Source of the DNA: Acridotheres tristis
Lineage: Eukaryota > Chordata > Aves > Passeriformes > Sturnidae
NCBI GenBank assembly: GCA_037013685.1
Contig: CM072899.1
Span: 7,358,479-7,422,478 of the forward strand
Length of the DNA stretch: 64,000 nucleotides
Direction: 5' to 3'
The position numbers and the translations under genes are program-made. The stretch's first letter is position 1. Every line of letters starts with the position of its first letter. The notes below the pieces were generated by a model. That model searched no databases and had not been told where the DNA came from. It worked only from the letters and a program-made list of their open reading frames with translations. Positions 1 through 12,800 of this stretch are shown piece after piece.

Positions 1-778
1 CTTGGTCAGCCAGTGCTGAGCTGCTGCCACGGGATCTGCCATTGCCCAGGGCTCAGGACTGCACTGCCTGCTGGCTTTTGCATGAGACAAAAAGGCTCGT
101 CGTGGTTTGTTGGGTGGTTTTTAAATCTATCTCACAGTGCAAAACAGCAAAGCATTTGAAGGAGTGTTTAACTTAACGTGCCTGCTGAACCCAGGGTAAC
201 ACAGGTCCAGCTGCTTTGCTGCAGAAGGTGGGAAGGGTGCAGCACCATTGCCAGTGGTTGAGCCCACTGCAAGCTCCCCTGGAGCAGCACATCCTCCCCA
301 TTCCCATGCTGAGGGCTGGGTGGTTTGTGGAGCCCTTGGAAGGGGCTGCCTGTTCCCCTCCAGCAGCAGGCGTATCCCACTGTCCACTGCAACCCATGTG
401 CCAGGACAGGATAATGCTGACTGAAGTGGAGCAAAGGAACTTCAGAATCTCTAGGATCATTGAGTGCTGGTTCTCACAGGGATGGTAGAGCCTCCCCTCC
501 AACATCCACGTGTGGCTCCCAGAGCTGCAGGCACAAAGAACAGGGCAGGGTTTACCCATGCTTCAAAACTGATACAGGATTCTCCTGAATTCAAGGTCTC
601 TCCTACAAATGTAAGTAGTCACTGGCCACTGCAATGGGGCGCAGGGTAATAAGCTACTTAATTGTTTGGTTTATACTATGTATTATGGCTTACCGAGGGA
701 AGAGACTGACAAGTGTAGAGCTGTTGGCTGTGATCAATGCTAATATTTTCCTCCCCCTCTCCTTTTATTTTTCTTTAG
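1..778 (+). other. CADPS intron (partial, 3' portion)
   Basis: No coding exon or clear repeat is visible. Open frames of 60-130 codons here lack splice or protein-family support. The last 50 bases form a polypyrimidine tract leading to the acceptor at 777-778. Confidence 0.8.
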
Positions 779-853
779 CACCAGTACCATTCAAAAATAG
801 ATGAACTAATTGAGGAAACCGTCAAAGAAATGATAACACTCCTAGTGGCAAAG
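779..853 (+). CDS. CADPS: CADPS coding exon (25 codons)
   Basis: A pyrimidine-rich tract and TTTAG acceptor precede it, and a GTAACC donor follows. It reads [13 protein letters not shown] through LLVAK, phase 0 at both ends. The preceding CADPS exon is not in the window. Confidence 0.95.
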
Positions 854-3800
854 GTAACCCTCAGCTTCAGGTGAAGTGATTCACTGTTAACGTTGCATCT
901 CTAATATGTGTGTTTCCATTAAAATGTGACACATTAGAATGTTGAATTGGCTTCTTGTTTCTCAGAGGCAAGATCATACCTCTCCCAGTTCTTTCATGGT
1001 GACTCTTTGTTGATAAGGAACTGCGTGAGACGTAATGTTCTGCTAGCAGGATTGCTATACTGGGCCAGAATGGGGTTACACCATTATGTTGATGGGGTTA
1101 CACCCCTTGGTCAGCATCACCCCACACCACTGGGGTAGCTGCTGTCAGGGGGTGGCACTGCTAAATGCTGCTGCAGAGCCATTGGGGTGGCATGCAGAGG
1201 TGGTCACCACTCCTACGCACGAGGTTGTGTGGACAAAATAGCTCGTCTTGTGCAAGATCACCATATGCTCCTCTAAGAAATTAATTTAGAGATGACAGTA
1301 GTGGGAAATACATTCCAAAATGTCAGGTTTAATTGTTTGGGAATTGTTTTTCATCAGAGTCAGCTTCTGTAGCTCAGCTGCCAGCATTCCCCTTGGGTGG
1401 TTGTGTAGGTCTGGTGTGCTGTGCTAACACGGAGGGGAATTGGTATGTAAGGAGAAAGATGGTGGGGTGTGTTTTCCTCTAGTTTCAAACTTTCTGAGAA
1501 CAAGTCATCCCTATTATACAGTGGAGACCTTTAAACATAATCCGCCAACATATGCCAGTTCAATTCTTCTGCAAGAATACCCAACTAGCTGCGTGTTTGC
1601 CACTGCATACTGGGAGCAGGAACCTTAGCCTTCCCCATCCAGAGAGACTCTGCAGGATTCCCCACACACTGCACCCACCTCCTGTCCCCTGCACCACCAG
1701 GACACGGAGGGGTGATTGGGTGATTCCCAGTCAGCAAGAGGTGCACCACAGCACCCAAGAGGAAGCACTCCTTTCTCCCCACTCCCTGCCCACTGTGCTC
1801 AGGGGCAGGTGATCCATTCCTTTGGCAATGCTGAGAGGTCCACTGGCTCCTTTGAAGGTGATGTAGATTTTTAGACCCTTATCCGACTATTAAAAATAAT
1901 TGCAGTATTTTTTTCTTTGTAGTTTGTCACCATTTTGGAAGGAGTCTTGGCCAAACTGTCTAGATATGACGAAGGAACTTTGTTTTCTTCATTCCTGTCA
2001 TTTACTGTAAGTACAGACTATAGTTTCCTTCCCTTTTCTTTTTTTTTTTTTCTCTTCTGAGATGTAACCTCCTGCTCTCCCAGGACTAGATCAGCTACCT
2101 AATAATTCTTCTATTCTGTGATGTTTGACCACTGTAACCCCCACATGAATCCACAAACAACCTGTATGCAGATATACAGTACATAAACATCCAGGATGCT
2201 CAGAGAAAAGCCATCTCCATCCATTGTTCAGCTTGGTGAAGTTTATTCTGTAGAGGTTACATATGAAGATGTAAAAAACCATTGCACTGTGCATGCAATT
2301 AGCTTCGTTGTCACTTCACATAACAGGTGTGTTCCTCTCAGTCTTCTGGCTGTAACAGTGACTATCTTAAATATTAAACAGCAAAATAGGGGAGATCTAG
2401 GGAGTAACTATGTGTTTCTAAAAGAGAACAAAGTAGGGAAAATGCCATGAGGTCACGAGGCACAAGGTGCCTCTAATGCCATATTTCTCCCTAACTCTGA
2501 GGAACCAATCCACAGCTCACCACATGTTTCCTAGCAAGGTATAGGACCAGACCAATATCTGTGCAAAACTGGCCTCAGTATCCAGCAATGGTTTAACAAT
2601 CAGAGCTGTATTCCAGAAAAGTGTTGTGACAGCTTCTTAGGATGAACACATGGCAGCTGATTTCCAAAGGTCTTCTCAAAATGCATGTGCCAGGAAGTTT
2701 ACAAGAGTGTCTCTGTGCAAGCAGGACTTCACTTCTCTCTGCTCACAAACAGTTGTGCACATGAATGTCTGTGGCTGGGCTGCTTGGAAAGTTGTGTTCA
2801 CATTTCACACCCTGGCCCTGTTGCCTTCATGTGCAACCTCTCCTGCACTGACTTGTTCACAGAGACTGGGCAAGAGGCAGAAGGCACTGCTCTGCAAACT
2901 GGGAAGGCTTTCCAAAATCTCATTTTGGAGTTGTCTTAGTTACTTGCAAATGTCTGCTGTTTGCTACTCTTGGGCCCTTTTGCTGAGTTTGAGGCAGTTT
3001 GTGGGATCCATCTGGAAATGGAGATGGATTTAGGAAGGCTTAACAGCAGAGGCAAGAAACTGCTCTTGGCAGCTTTGTGTACACAGTCTGGCAGCTTATC
3101 TGAGCCACCACGGGTTCAAACTAAGCATTCTGCCTTTTCAGGTGTGCTGCTCCACTTTGTTCTTCAGAGAAGAGAGGAAGGGAGGGTGTCCATTCACTGC
3201 CCTGCAGTGCAGCTCTTCTCCCAGGATAAACCCTGTGTATTTACAGCCCCAGGGCTGTGCTCACCTGTGCTCGAGGGGGTACAGGGTATGGCTTGGGTTA
3301 CCTGGATACCTTCCCTCATCCAGTGCTGTGGAGGGCTAGGAAATGCTTGTGTGCCAGCAGCAGAGGATGTGGAGGCGGCAGCTTTCCAGGCATCGGAAGT
3401 ACCAGCATCAGCCCGTGTAGACAGTGTAATGTGCAGCCCTTCCTTCCCGTGAATCCAAGCTGTTCCTCGGTTGATGCTGCGCTGCTCCCACCACATCCCA
3501 CTGTTTACCCTGCCGAGTGCTGCTCCCTTTGATTGCTGAGCAAAGCCCTGGCTGCACCTGGGCTCTGGGCACCTGTCGGGACCAGCACCTGGGTGCATGG
3601 GGTTCAGGCATCCTCTCTGCTGCTCCTGGGACACTTACAGTCAACTTCCCCAGCAGCAGTAAAACAGCCTGTCCCACTCCAAAAGACCCACAGCCTTGAA
3701 ACGTGGTTCCAAAGCCTGGATTTCATGAGTTTTCAGTCAGGAAGGGATGTGTATCCAAATAGCTGCTGTGCGTGGTGTGTGCATGTCTCCAGGAAAGTGT

Positions 3801-6800
3801 TGGTCCCTCGCCCACAGCAAGTGGGCTGGGCACACGACAGAGGAGCAGGATTGCTCCTTCCTGACAAAGGGACGTCTCTCGCTTTGGCCCCCATATTTTC
3901 TGGGAGTCACTGGGAGAGGAGGCTGAGGAGCAGCCCCGACCCCTTTGGCACTGGGCTTAGCAAGTCTCCTCTCCCTGCAGTAGTAATGTGACTTGCTGTG
4001 TTTAGTCTTTGCAGTGATAAATACAAAATCTCTCTCTTGTTACAGCATGCTTGCACCACCTCCCACGTTTTCCCTGTCTGAACAAATACAACAAAGTGTG
4101 ATGGTCCAAGCCACTGAGCTCCAGAAAGCATTAGTCTCCCACCCCCTTCCACCAACTTCTTTCATCGCGTGTTTTCCAGGCACTCTGCAAGTGACATGTA
4201 CTCGGGGGTCTTGTGACAGACAGTTTTATCACCTAGTAGGATATCCTCATTTCCAATTCTTGCCTCGAAATTCAAGATAAAATTAATGCATCTGTTGTCC
4301 TAATAAATTCTCACTAGCCATTTCTCCTTGCAGAGCACTTTGAGAGGAAAACACCCTTCTAAATTTGGCCAGACTTTTTTTTTTTTTCTGTTTGTTGCTA
4401 CATTTGAGTGCATCTTGGCGGCAGCAGCCCAGGCCCTGGCTGGGTGTCTGCATGTGCAGATCCACTGACTCACAGGAATGCCAGCTGCTAAAATTCCCTG
4501 TAATCTGGATGGCCTCTGTAAGCAGAGCATTACACCTGTGGTAATTATAACCAAAGATGCCATGTTACCCAAGGGAGACAGAAGTAAAAGATCTTATTTT
4601 TGTTCTGTGCAAAATTTGTATGGTAAACTGAGATGTTTCATGGCAAAGTCACATACTTTGTGAAAAACGGCAGCCTAGCAAAAATCACACAACATCCGGC
4701 AGTTTGGAAATTTCACTAAATGTAGCCAAATCTGACTTTAAAGAAAAACAAGTAATTATTCTGATTAAAGGAGAGTGGGCAGGAGAAGCAGCTCAGTTTT
4801 TTTGTGGGTGGAGGGAGGAGATCGCAGGAAGCTGAGTTATTCTTGTCGGCTCTTGGCTTTGGAGAAGGTAGTTTGAAAGTGGCGCTAAGCTGGACCCAAG
4901 AGTGCCAAATCCACACTCAGCTGGCAGGTTTGCCTGTGCCTGGATTTGTGCTCCGTGTGATATTTGAAGGTACAGGTGTAGCCCTGAGCAAGGACCCCAG
5001 CTTGAGTTCTGCAGGCTGTTGAGCCACAGTTTTCCAGGTTTTCCTCCTGATTGTTGGGCTTTGCTGCTCAGAAAAACTGCTGGTTTGGTGCTTGCATGGA
5101 CACCCTGCCTGCGTGGGTGTGCCATGACTGCCTGCTCTCCTGGAGCTGCATCCTCTGGATGGGCTCCAGCTGCCTTCACGCACGGAGGCTGAGGCTCCTC
5201 CACTCCCTTTGCAGGAGCAAAGGATAGCACCTCACCACCTTCCAACAAAGTTGTGAGGATAAATGCAGAGACAGGGTAAGGCGTCCAGACAGCTGGCTGG
5301 AAACAGGAATACCTGGAGACAAGACAAGTGTTTGCTCTGGTGCTGATTTTGCTGCCTCCTCCATAGCTCATAAACTCCTGTGCTGGGACGTGCCCCGTCC
5401 CCCCGCAGCCTCTCTGGCAGCCAGACCCGGGGTCACATCACAGCAGCAGGCGCTCGGTGCCCTCCTCCTGCCCTTCCCTCTGTTCTTGCCCCCCGGCTCG
5501 GCAGCCTGGGCGCTGCCAGTACTCGCCGCGTTCACCTCGGCAATTACCACCAGTCTGGTCTTTTGTATCGCCTCATTGTGCTTAATTATGCACCCCCCAC
5601 ACACACCATATGAGTGCTTCCACCCACTCTCACATTCTGTCTCACACATACATTCATTCTCTCATTCGGGACACATAATTTATTCATCCCAAGATGCAAC
5701 TGTGTGCGTGTTATATTTAGGCTGTTTTAATGGTAGCTTTAGAAATATTTAAAAGCAGGTGAGCTTTTACACCCAAACAAAGATGGCCGGCAGCACTTAC
5801 CCTAATTAAAAGCAGAAGCGTTGTGGAAAATCCCAGCCATACTCTTTCTAGACACTGTGCCTTATGCTACAGTGGGAAAAAGGTCTCTGTGGCCAGCTGG
5901 CCACTGCTCAGTTGGAAGAGTTGGCCCTGACGTCAGGGGCCACCCCGCCTCCTGTGCCAGGCAGTGTGCACCCTGCTGATGGAAAACCACAGCCAAAGTC
6001 AGTTTGGGGTCTTGCTGATCACACCAGCTTGTGATGACACTACAGAGTGCAGTGTCCATCTCTGATACCCTCCCTCCAATAGCATCTTCTAAAAAGGAAA
6101 GAAAATCAGAGAAAAAGGAGGTGCCTATTCAGTCTAGGAAGGAGAAAAGCTTCAGGGCACTTCTGCATGGCATGGCATGAGCACACTGCCCCAACATGAT
6201 CTGCAAGCTCTTAACCAGCATCAGGCCAGCAAAAAGGGGAAAAATAATAATTTTTGTTTTGAATTCGGTGATGTGAAGGAGGAACAAGTGAGTGCAGGAG
6301 AGGCTGCATGTGAAGGCAACAGGGCCAGGTTGTGAAATGTGAACACAACTTTCCAAGCAGCCCATCCACAGGCATTTGTGTGCAAAACTTCTCAGAAAAC
6401 CCTCAGCTAGCAGAGCATCACAGAATAGTTTGGGTTGGAAGGGACCTTAAAAATCATCTCGTTCCGACCCTCCTGCCACAGGCAAGGACACCTTCTACTA
6501 TGCAGGTTACTCAAAGCCTCATCCAGCCTGGTCTTGACAAAGTCCCAGGCTGCAGCCTGCACAACTAGAGGAAGCACACCATGGGCAGGATGATGGGAAG
6601 GGAACAAAATTGGGGTCCTTCGGGTGCTTTCTTGTGTTTAGCTTGGTGCAGGTCCCTGCCAGCCTCACCATGCCATCACACTCCACTTCCAGGGGAGCTG
6701 CCACTGCTCCTGGGATACAGCTCCCAGCAGGAGAGACATGCAGTGCCTTGGGAGACACGTGGCATCAGGTGGAGAGCGAGGCCTCCGAAGAAAATAACGA

Positions 6801-9800
6801 TGTCTTCTTACGAACCCCATCTTCCCCCGCTCGCTGAAGTAGAAGCACAACTCCCACACTATCATCTGCTGCTATTAGAGCTTTAGCAGCAGTAAAGTTA
6901 CCTCTCCAAAAAAAAAACAACAACAAAAATACCACCCTTTTAGACAGGAAAGTGAGTTTCATCACCCTTTTCAACCTACTCAGCATTATGTTGTCCCAAG
7001 TCTTGACTGGAGATGGTCTTACAGAGTTTAAAGGAAAAAACAGACCTGAAAAGGTACTGGTGGTGTTAACTCTCTTCTTGTTCTTTTACAGGTGAAGGCT
7101 GCTTCCAAATACGTGGATGTACCCGTAAGCACAATTTAAACAACTTCTGTCATAGTAATTTGCATTGTGCTTTGGTTTATGGCATGTATAGCAACCCACA
7201 TTATGCATTAACAGCCAAGATTGAACCATGGGCCTTCATACTTCTAACATTTGAACTGGAAAGGATATCTCCATTATTTTAGTAATGAGCAGTTACCCTC
7301 TTATGGAGACCTATGAGGCTGTTTAGGCAACAATTTGCAGATGGTGTCAAAAAGGTACCATATTTATGCAATTGGCTTGAATCACATAAAAAAAAAAAAA
7401 CGGGAGCAGTGCATTCTGTTAATTCTTCATTTGGACTTGTACAAATACAGTATAATTTCCAAACAAAAAGTCCAGACATGTTAGAACTGAGCCAACACAC
7501 ATCTAACACATTAGCTAATCTATTTTATTTTTGTTCTTCTAATTGTTGGTTTATTTTACTCTTTTGGAAAATGACTTTTTTATTACTTTGGGGAAATGGT
7601 GATGAGCTACCAACATGTGTTTGGGAAATTGTTAATGAAAATAATTTTTTCCATTTTTCTGTAATTGGTGTAGGAAAACTGTACATCGTCTCCTCTAATT
7701 AGACCTTGATTCATAAGGAAAAGAGCCCTTAATGTTCTTAGACAGAGCACTTAACTTGCCAGAAATTTACATTTAAATTAAGTTGAAGTGTAATATATGA
7801 ATGTTGGCTGGAATAAGGGGTTACTGTAACATTTACAGGCAGAAAGATCCTGAGCAACTGCAAGTGCAGAAAAATAGATCTTAATATACCACACCAGTTC
7901 TTCCACCCAGTTAGACTGATCAGTGGAAATCAAAAGTAACTCAATTGTGTTTGATGATGTGTATGTATAATGTGTGTGTATTTAATGCAGGTGTATTGTT
8001 CTGCATGTTCTCATATGACAACGTGATAAATGTATCAGGCATCTTGGACCACATCATCTGCATTTGGTGTTTTCAGCCCTTTAGCCCAACCTAAATGTTG
8101 CCTACAAAATTATCACATCTTGAGCCTAGCGTGGAAAAGACAAACTTTTGAACAGCAAGAGGTGTTGCTTGGTTTAAAATAACCCAGATCTTGGCATCCT
8201 GTTCTCTTGGAGTAATAAAAGCGAGATTTTGAGAGCCTTGGGGAGAAAAATTCAGAATTTATTTCTTGCCCTGAAAATGTGGAGATCCTTCAGATGAAAT
8301 TCCTAATTGTTTCAGTGCATCTTAAATATTCAGTCATCAGAAATTTGAACACAGAACAGTTATTTTAATTAACTGCTAGGGCAAAACATAGCCTTCTCTG
8401 AGGCCTCTACGTTCCTGGAAAGTAAAGCATCTCCAGGTATGTAACCCTTTCAGGCTTTTCCAAAAGCTTTGTACCTTGGACCCCTTGGAAAGTCTGCAGC
8501 AGGATCTGCTCCTCTCCTCAAAGCCAGACAGATGCTCCAGCACTTTGTGTAAATCAGAGCAGAAATCATTCACCTGAGTTAGTTTTCAGTTGTTTCTCCA
8601 CCTGCCCCTGGAAATGAAATTATAATACAGTGGCTTCTTTGACAGCCTCAACATTTTTAATGAACTCAACCACCAGCCCCACTCAGCTCCCAGGCCTGTG
8701 CAGAGGCCACCCCATGGTCCATGAGCCACTGCCTTTCCAAGGGAAGGAGAAAGAAAAACCTATTTGACTAGAGGACAGAGGAAATCCTGTTCAAATCCTG
8801 TTTGAACAGAAACCCACCACTTAAATTTAATTCTGCAGATGTTAGTTAAATCTAATTCTGTGATTCTCTTGCAGTTGTCTTGGTACAAACCAATCCATCT
8901 AATCCAGCCTTGGAATGGGCACGATCAGCAGACTGAAAATTGCTTGAAAGTGTAACACTTGACTACTGCCACATTTGTGTTGTCCTCATTGTTTTTCAAA
9001 TTAATACCTTGTCATTGTTGCAGTAGGTGTTAAGAAATGTCACTGCCTTCCCAAGGGCCAAGCACTGGCCCTTTGCTTGATAATTGTTTGCTTTGTATTA
9101 AAAAACTCCCTTCCTACTGCTTTCCAAACTGTCCTCATTTTCACCCTGGAAATTACACGGATGTGTTAACTAACTTCAATTTACAGCGGCTGACAATCGT
9201 ATCTTGCAGAGAAATGATACTCTGTGATCTGAGGTAAATCACAGTAATGGAAACTAATGACACTAGTTATTAACAAACTTACAATGTGCCACACAAATTT
9301 AAGGTTTTGTGGCAGCTCTTGTAATGACTCGTGTTACCATATTTTAATGGGTTTCCTTTGAGGTAAATTTGAATCCAATATATCAAGCAATGTGAACTCA
9401 AACAAGATTTTTTTTTTTCAAGTATTTTCCCATCCAGCTGCTTCAGTTCCCGTTTGCTTTAAAGCAATGCTGTTATCCCCAAAATCTCGCATGCTTGTAG
9501 GTTACTCCTTAAAAATCATTTAAATTCTGCAGAGAGCTGTGTAGAAATGTGACATCAGGTAAGTGTCCACCAGGTAAGGAAAGGGCAAACTGCAGGAGGA
9601 CAGCAGGAGATGGAAGAGAAGGAAAAGCAGTGACGAGGCTGCCCAGAGAAGCTGCCCCCTGCATCACTATTCATGTTTTTCTCTCTGTCTCCCTTCTTCT
9701 CTCCTCCATGCAGAAGCCAGGAATGGATGTTGCTGATGCCTATGTGACTTTTGTCCGCCACTCTCAGGATGTCCTGCGTGATAAGGTCAATGAGGAGATG

Positions 9801-12800
9801 TATATAGAAAGGTTATTTGATGTAAGTAAATGCCCTCTCCTCCTTGGACACCAAGCAGGAGAGACCCAAAATGTGACAAAATAAGACAGGAGGATAAGTC
9901 ACATTTTGAGAAAATTTATTGCTTATAGCTTTAAAAAAATAAATAAATCTTTCCTTTCTTTCTGACTAAGGCTCGTATCTGCTCTCTGCCTGCTTTAAAT
10001 CTCTACTCTAGTCTACTGTGTCCTAGTCTGTGTGTGGATTTTAAAGAAACAGTATCTTCTAAGAGAGCTCTTTAACATCTTTAAGCTTGTGTAAATTTCT
10101 CTGTATCAGACCATCTCGGTCATTGTTCTCACTATTCAAATTTGAGCCAGGTTTTTGGCAGATGTGTTTGCTAAGGGCCAGCTCTTTTGCACATTTTGCA
10201 TTGTTTCACTGACAAGCACTTCAAATCTGACAGCAAATTTAACATATTAAACTTTAATTTTAAAAGCTAATCAAAACAGAGCTGATTATGAGTAGGCTTT
10301 GGTATAAAGGAGGACCACGTTGTGGTGTCTGCCACCAAAAGTAAATTTGAGAGACGTGGTCTCCTTGATGAAGATGGCTGGTAGGAACTGACCCAGATGT
10401 TCACAGCTCATTTTCAGTTGGATAAGAACAGTTTCTTGGACTGTGAGAGAACAGTGACCTGTGATGCCTGGGTTTTTTAGGTTTGGATGCATGTTAAAAG
10501 TATCTCTGTTTCCATTGTTTTTGTTTTGTTTTGACAGCCTTTCTGTCCCTGCAGCTGTCCTGTAGTAAAGGTTTTCTGTTGATGACTAGCCTGCAGCATT
10601 AATGTTTCAGTCTCTCTAGGGTATTTGTCCATATCTCAATTTCTGTTTGAAGCAGCTTATTTTCCTACTTTCCTTCCTTCCATCTCTCAGCAGTGCCATG
10701 TCTCAATCTCCTGGCTCTGGAACTCTAACAGCCTTCTGTGCTTTCTTTACTCACTCTTTTGCTTCCTCAGTGTGCAAGGAAAGCTGCTTTTTCCCCAGCC
10801 AACCTCTTCCTTCACTCAATACTTCTCTTTCTGCACATTACCTGTCCCTCAGAAGCCTCTTCTTCCTTTACAATTCCCACTCTTTCTTTCCCCCATAACT
10901 CACCAGATTAAAATGGAACTTATCTCTCATGTCAAATGTTTTATCACATTCTATCAAGTGGCATGAATTAAGAGTCAAATAATCTTACTGTGTACATCTA
11001 CTAGCATGACCCATATCCACTGAGAATGCCTCATTCATGCACAGAGCACAGCAGTGCCTCCTCCGGGCTCGGCTCCTGCTCGCTCCAGGGAGAGTTTGCA
11101 GCGTGAGCACCAGACGCAAATCACCCATCAAGCAGGCATGGGGAGAAAAAACAAAACATAAAACAAAAGACTGTCGCTTCCATCTGCAGCAGGCCTGCGA
11201 GTGCATTGCTCGTTTGTGTTGAAATTTATTCCACGAGCAGTTAAATTTCCAGAGCTCATCTGGACTGTTCTTTTCGATGCCCACACTGCCTTTTTCCTCA
11301 TCCTTTCCCTATGATTCACAGTTGGTGTGTTTGTACCGATTTGGGCCATTATTTCCAATTTTCAAAAGGCTGTAATTAACACAAATATTGATTTCAGTTT
11401 GATCCACTCATACTTGGTTTTACCAAGCCGTATTTTAAACAAATTAACAGTTGACATGTACAAAAAACCAGAAAAGCAGCTACCTTGGTGGAAAGCAAAA
11501 AAATGCAAAACCTTTCTTTCCCTCCCTGCCTTCCTCAAGTCTCCCTGATCCATGTGGAATTAAATAATCAAGGATGGGGTTTCTACATTGCTCTGCCTGT
11601 TTTGACCTACACTGGCTGCAGGAGGGAATTGCAGCATGTGGGAGCTGTTCCCATTCCTGTCCCTATTCATGTTCCGACTCCTGTTCCCATCCCAGTGGGA
11701 CAGAGTTGGGATCTAATGCTGCTGGCATGTTTGCATGTGTCTCATGTACATGAGTGTGTGCCCATGAGCAGGGTGAGCTGTGGGGCGGTTGCTTTGCAAG
11801 GAGGGAATGGATTGTGTCAAGCCCTTGTCACCCAAAACTTGGAATTATATTTTGAGCAGTCACGTATTGACTTTGTCAGGTTTCAGCTGAAGGAGCTGGC
11901 TCCTGTGGTCAGCTCCCATCATGGCTCAGGTGCTCCTGGTGGGTCAGTACCAGCACAGGGTTTACATGGGGGTCACCAGACCCCATTTAAGTTCATGCTG
12001 CGTTCACCCGTGTTTGGGTAAGGGCAGGAGCAAGTGCTTAACTCCATTATTGAGCTCAGACAGAGCCCTGCAGCCTTTTGCCCCTCTCACCTAACCCAGC
12101 AAAGCAGCATGGTTGTGGGGTCTTTAAGCTCCTTTGGTCTTATTTTCCATTTTATTAGACATTTTACGTACTAACTTAACCTTTTTAATAAGAGGAGTAA
12201 TCAAAAATGGTTTTTGTGATGCTGAGTTAGAGTTGGACCTGATTTTGTTCCCTCTTCCCCCAGCATGGCCGGGCAGCAATCCTCTTAGCTGCAGTTTCTC
12301 CCAGCAATGAGATTATTAACACTTTCACAGCCAGGTCCTCAGCTGTTCTAATGCAGTGTTGCTGGCTTGCCCCAGCCAAATCTCAGTCCAGTTTAGGCTG
12401 TTGTACGACAATAGGGGCAGCAGTGGCAGCAAACAGCTTACATCTGCCTGCAGGCAGGTCTTGTGCACGCAGTGGGGTCCCAGTAAAGACACAGTGTGGG
12501 ACTGCATCCCCTTTCTGCACAGTCCTGCAGTGCAGGAGCAGAGGTGCACAGTGCAAGGTTGTATTGCATGTTCTGTGAGGTTTGAACTGCTGGGATATCC
12601 CTAATCCCCACACTTCTCTGCAATCCTGTCCTGTGTTTCCATTTATTCCCCATTTGTTTCCTCCCAGGAGCAGGGGCTCCAAAGTGTGTTTGGCCATGTC
12701 CCCAGAGAAGCTGGGTTAATATGTCTTTTCTTGGCATTTGCCATTTCTTAGCTCAGAAACCATCTCTTTTCCCCTGCATTGCCTGACTTGCTCATGCCTG

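Larger units (their letters stand above)
2007..7091 (+). other. CADPS intron with old interspersed repeats
   Basis: About 5.1 kb. It carries a CR1-like tail relic near 2083, two copies of an unidentified repeat in opposite orientation (2750-2859 and 6280-6389), and a minus-strand CR1 fragment at 6415. A T-run lies at about 2038-2051. A 192-codon antisense frame at 4793-5371 matches no family I know. Confidence 0.85.

Noticed and set aside
4793..5371. 192-codon minus-strand frame in a CADPS intron
   Set aside because: No recognisable family, low-complexity composition, and no promoter or splice support. Probably chance.
11485..12021. 178-codon plus-strand frame in a CADPS intron
   Set aside because: It runs through the degenerate 12-bp minisatellite ([14 protein letters not shown]), whose period keeps the frame open. 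No other support.
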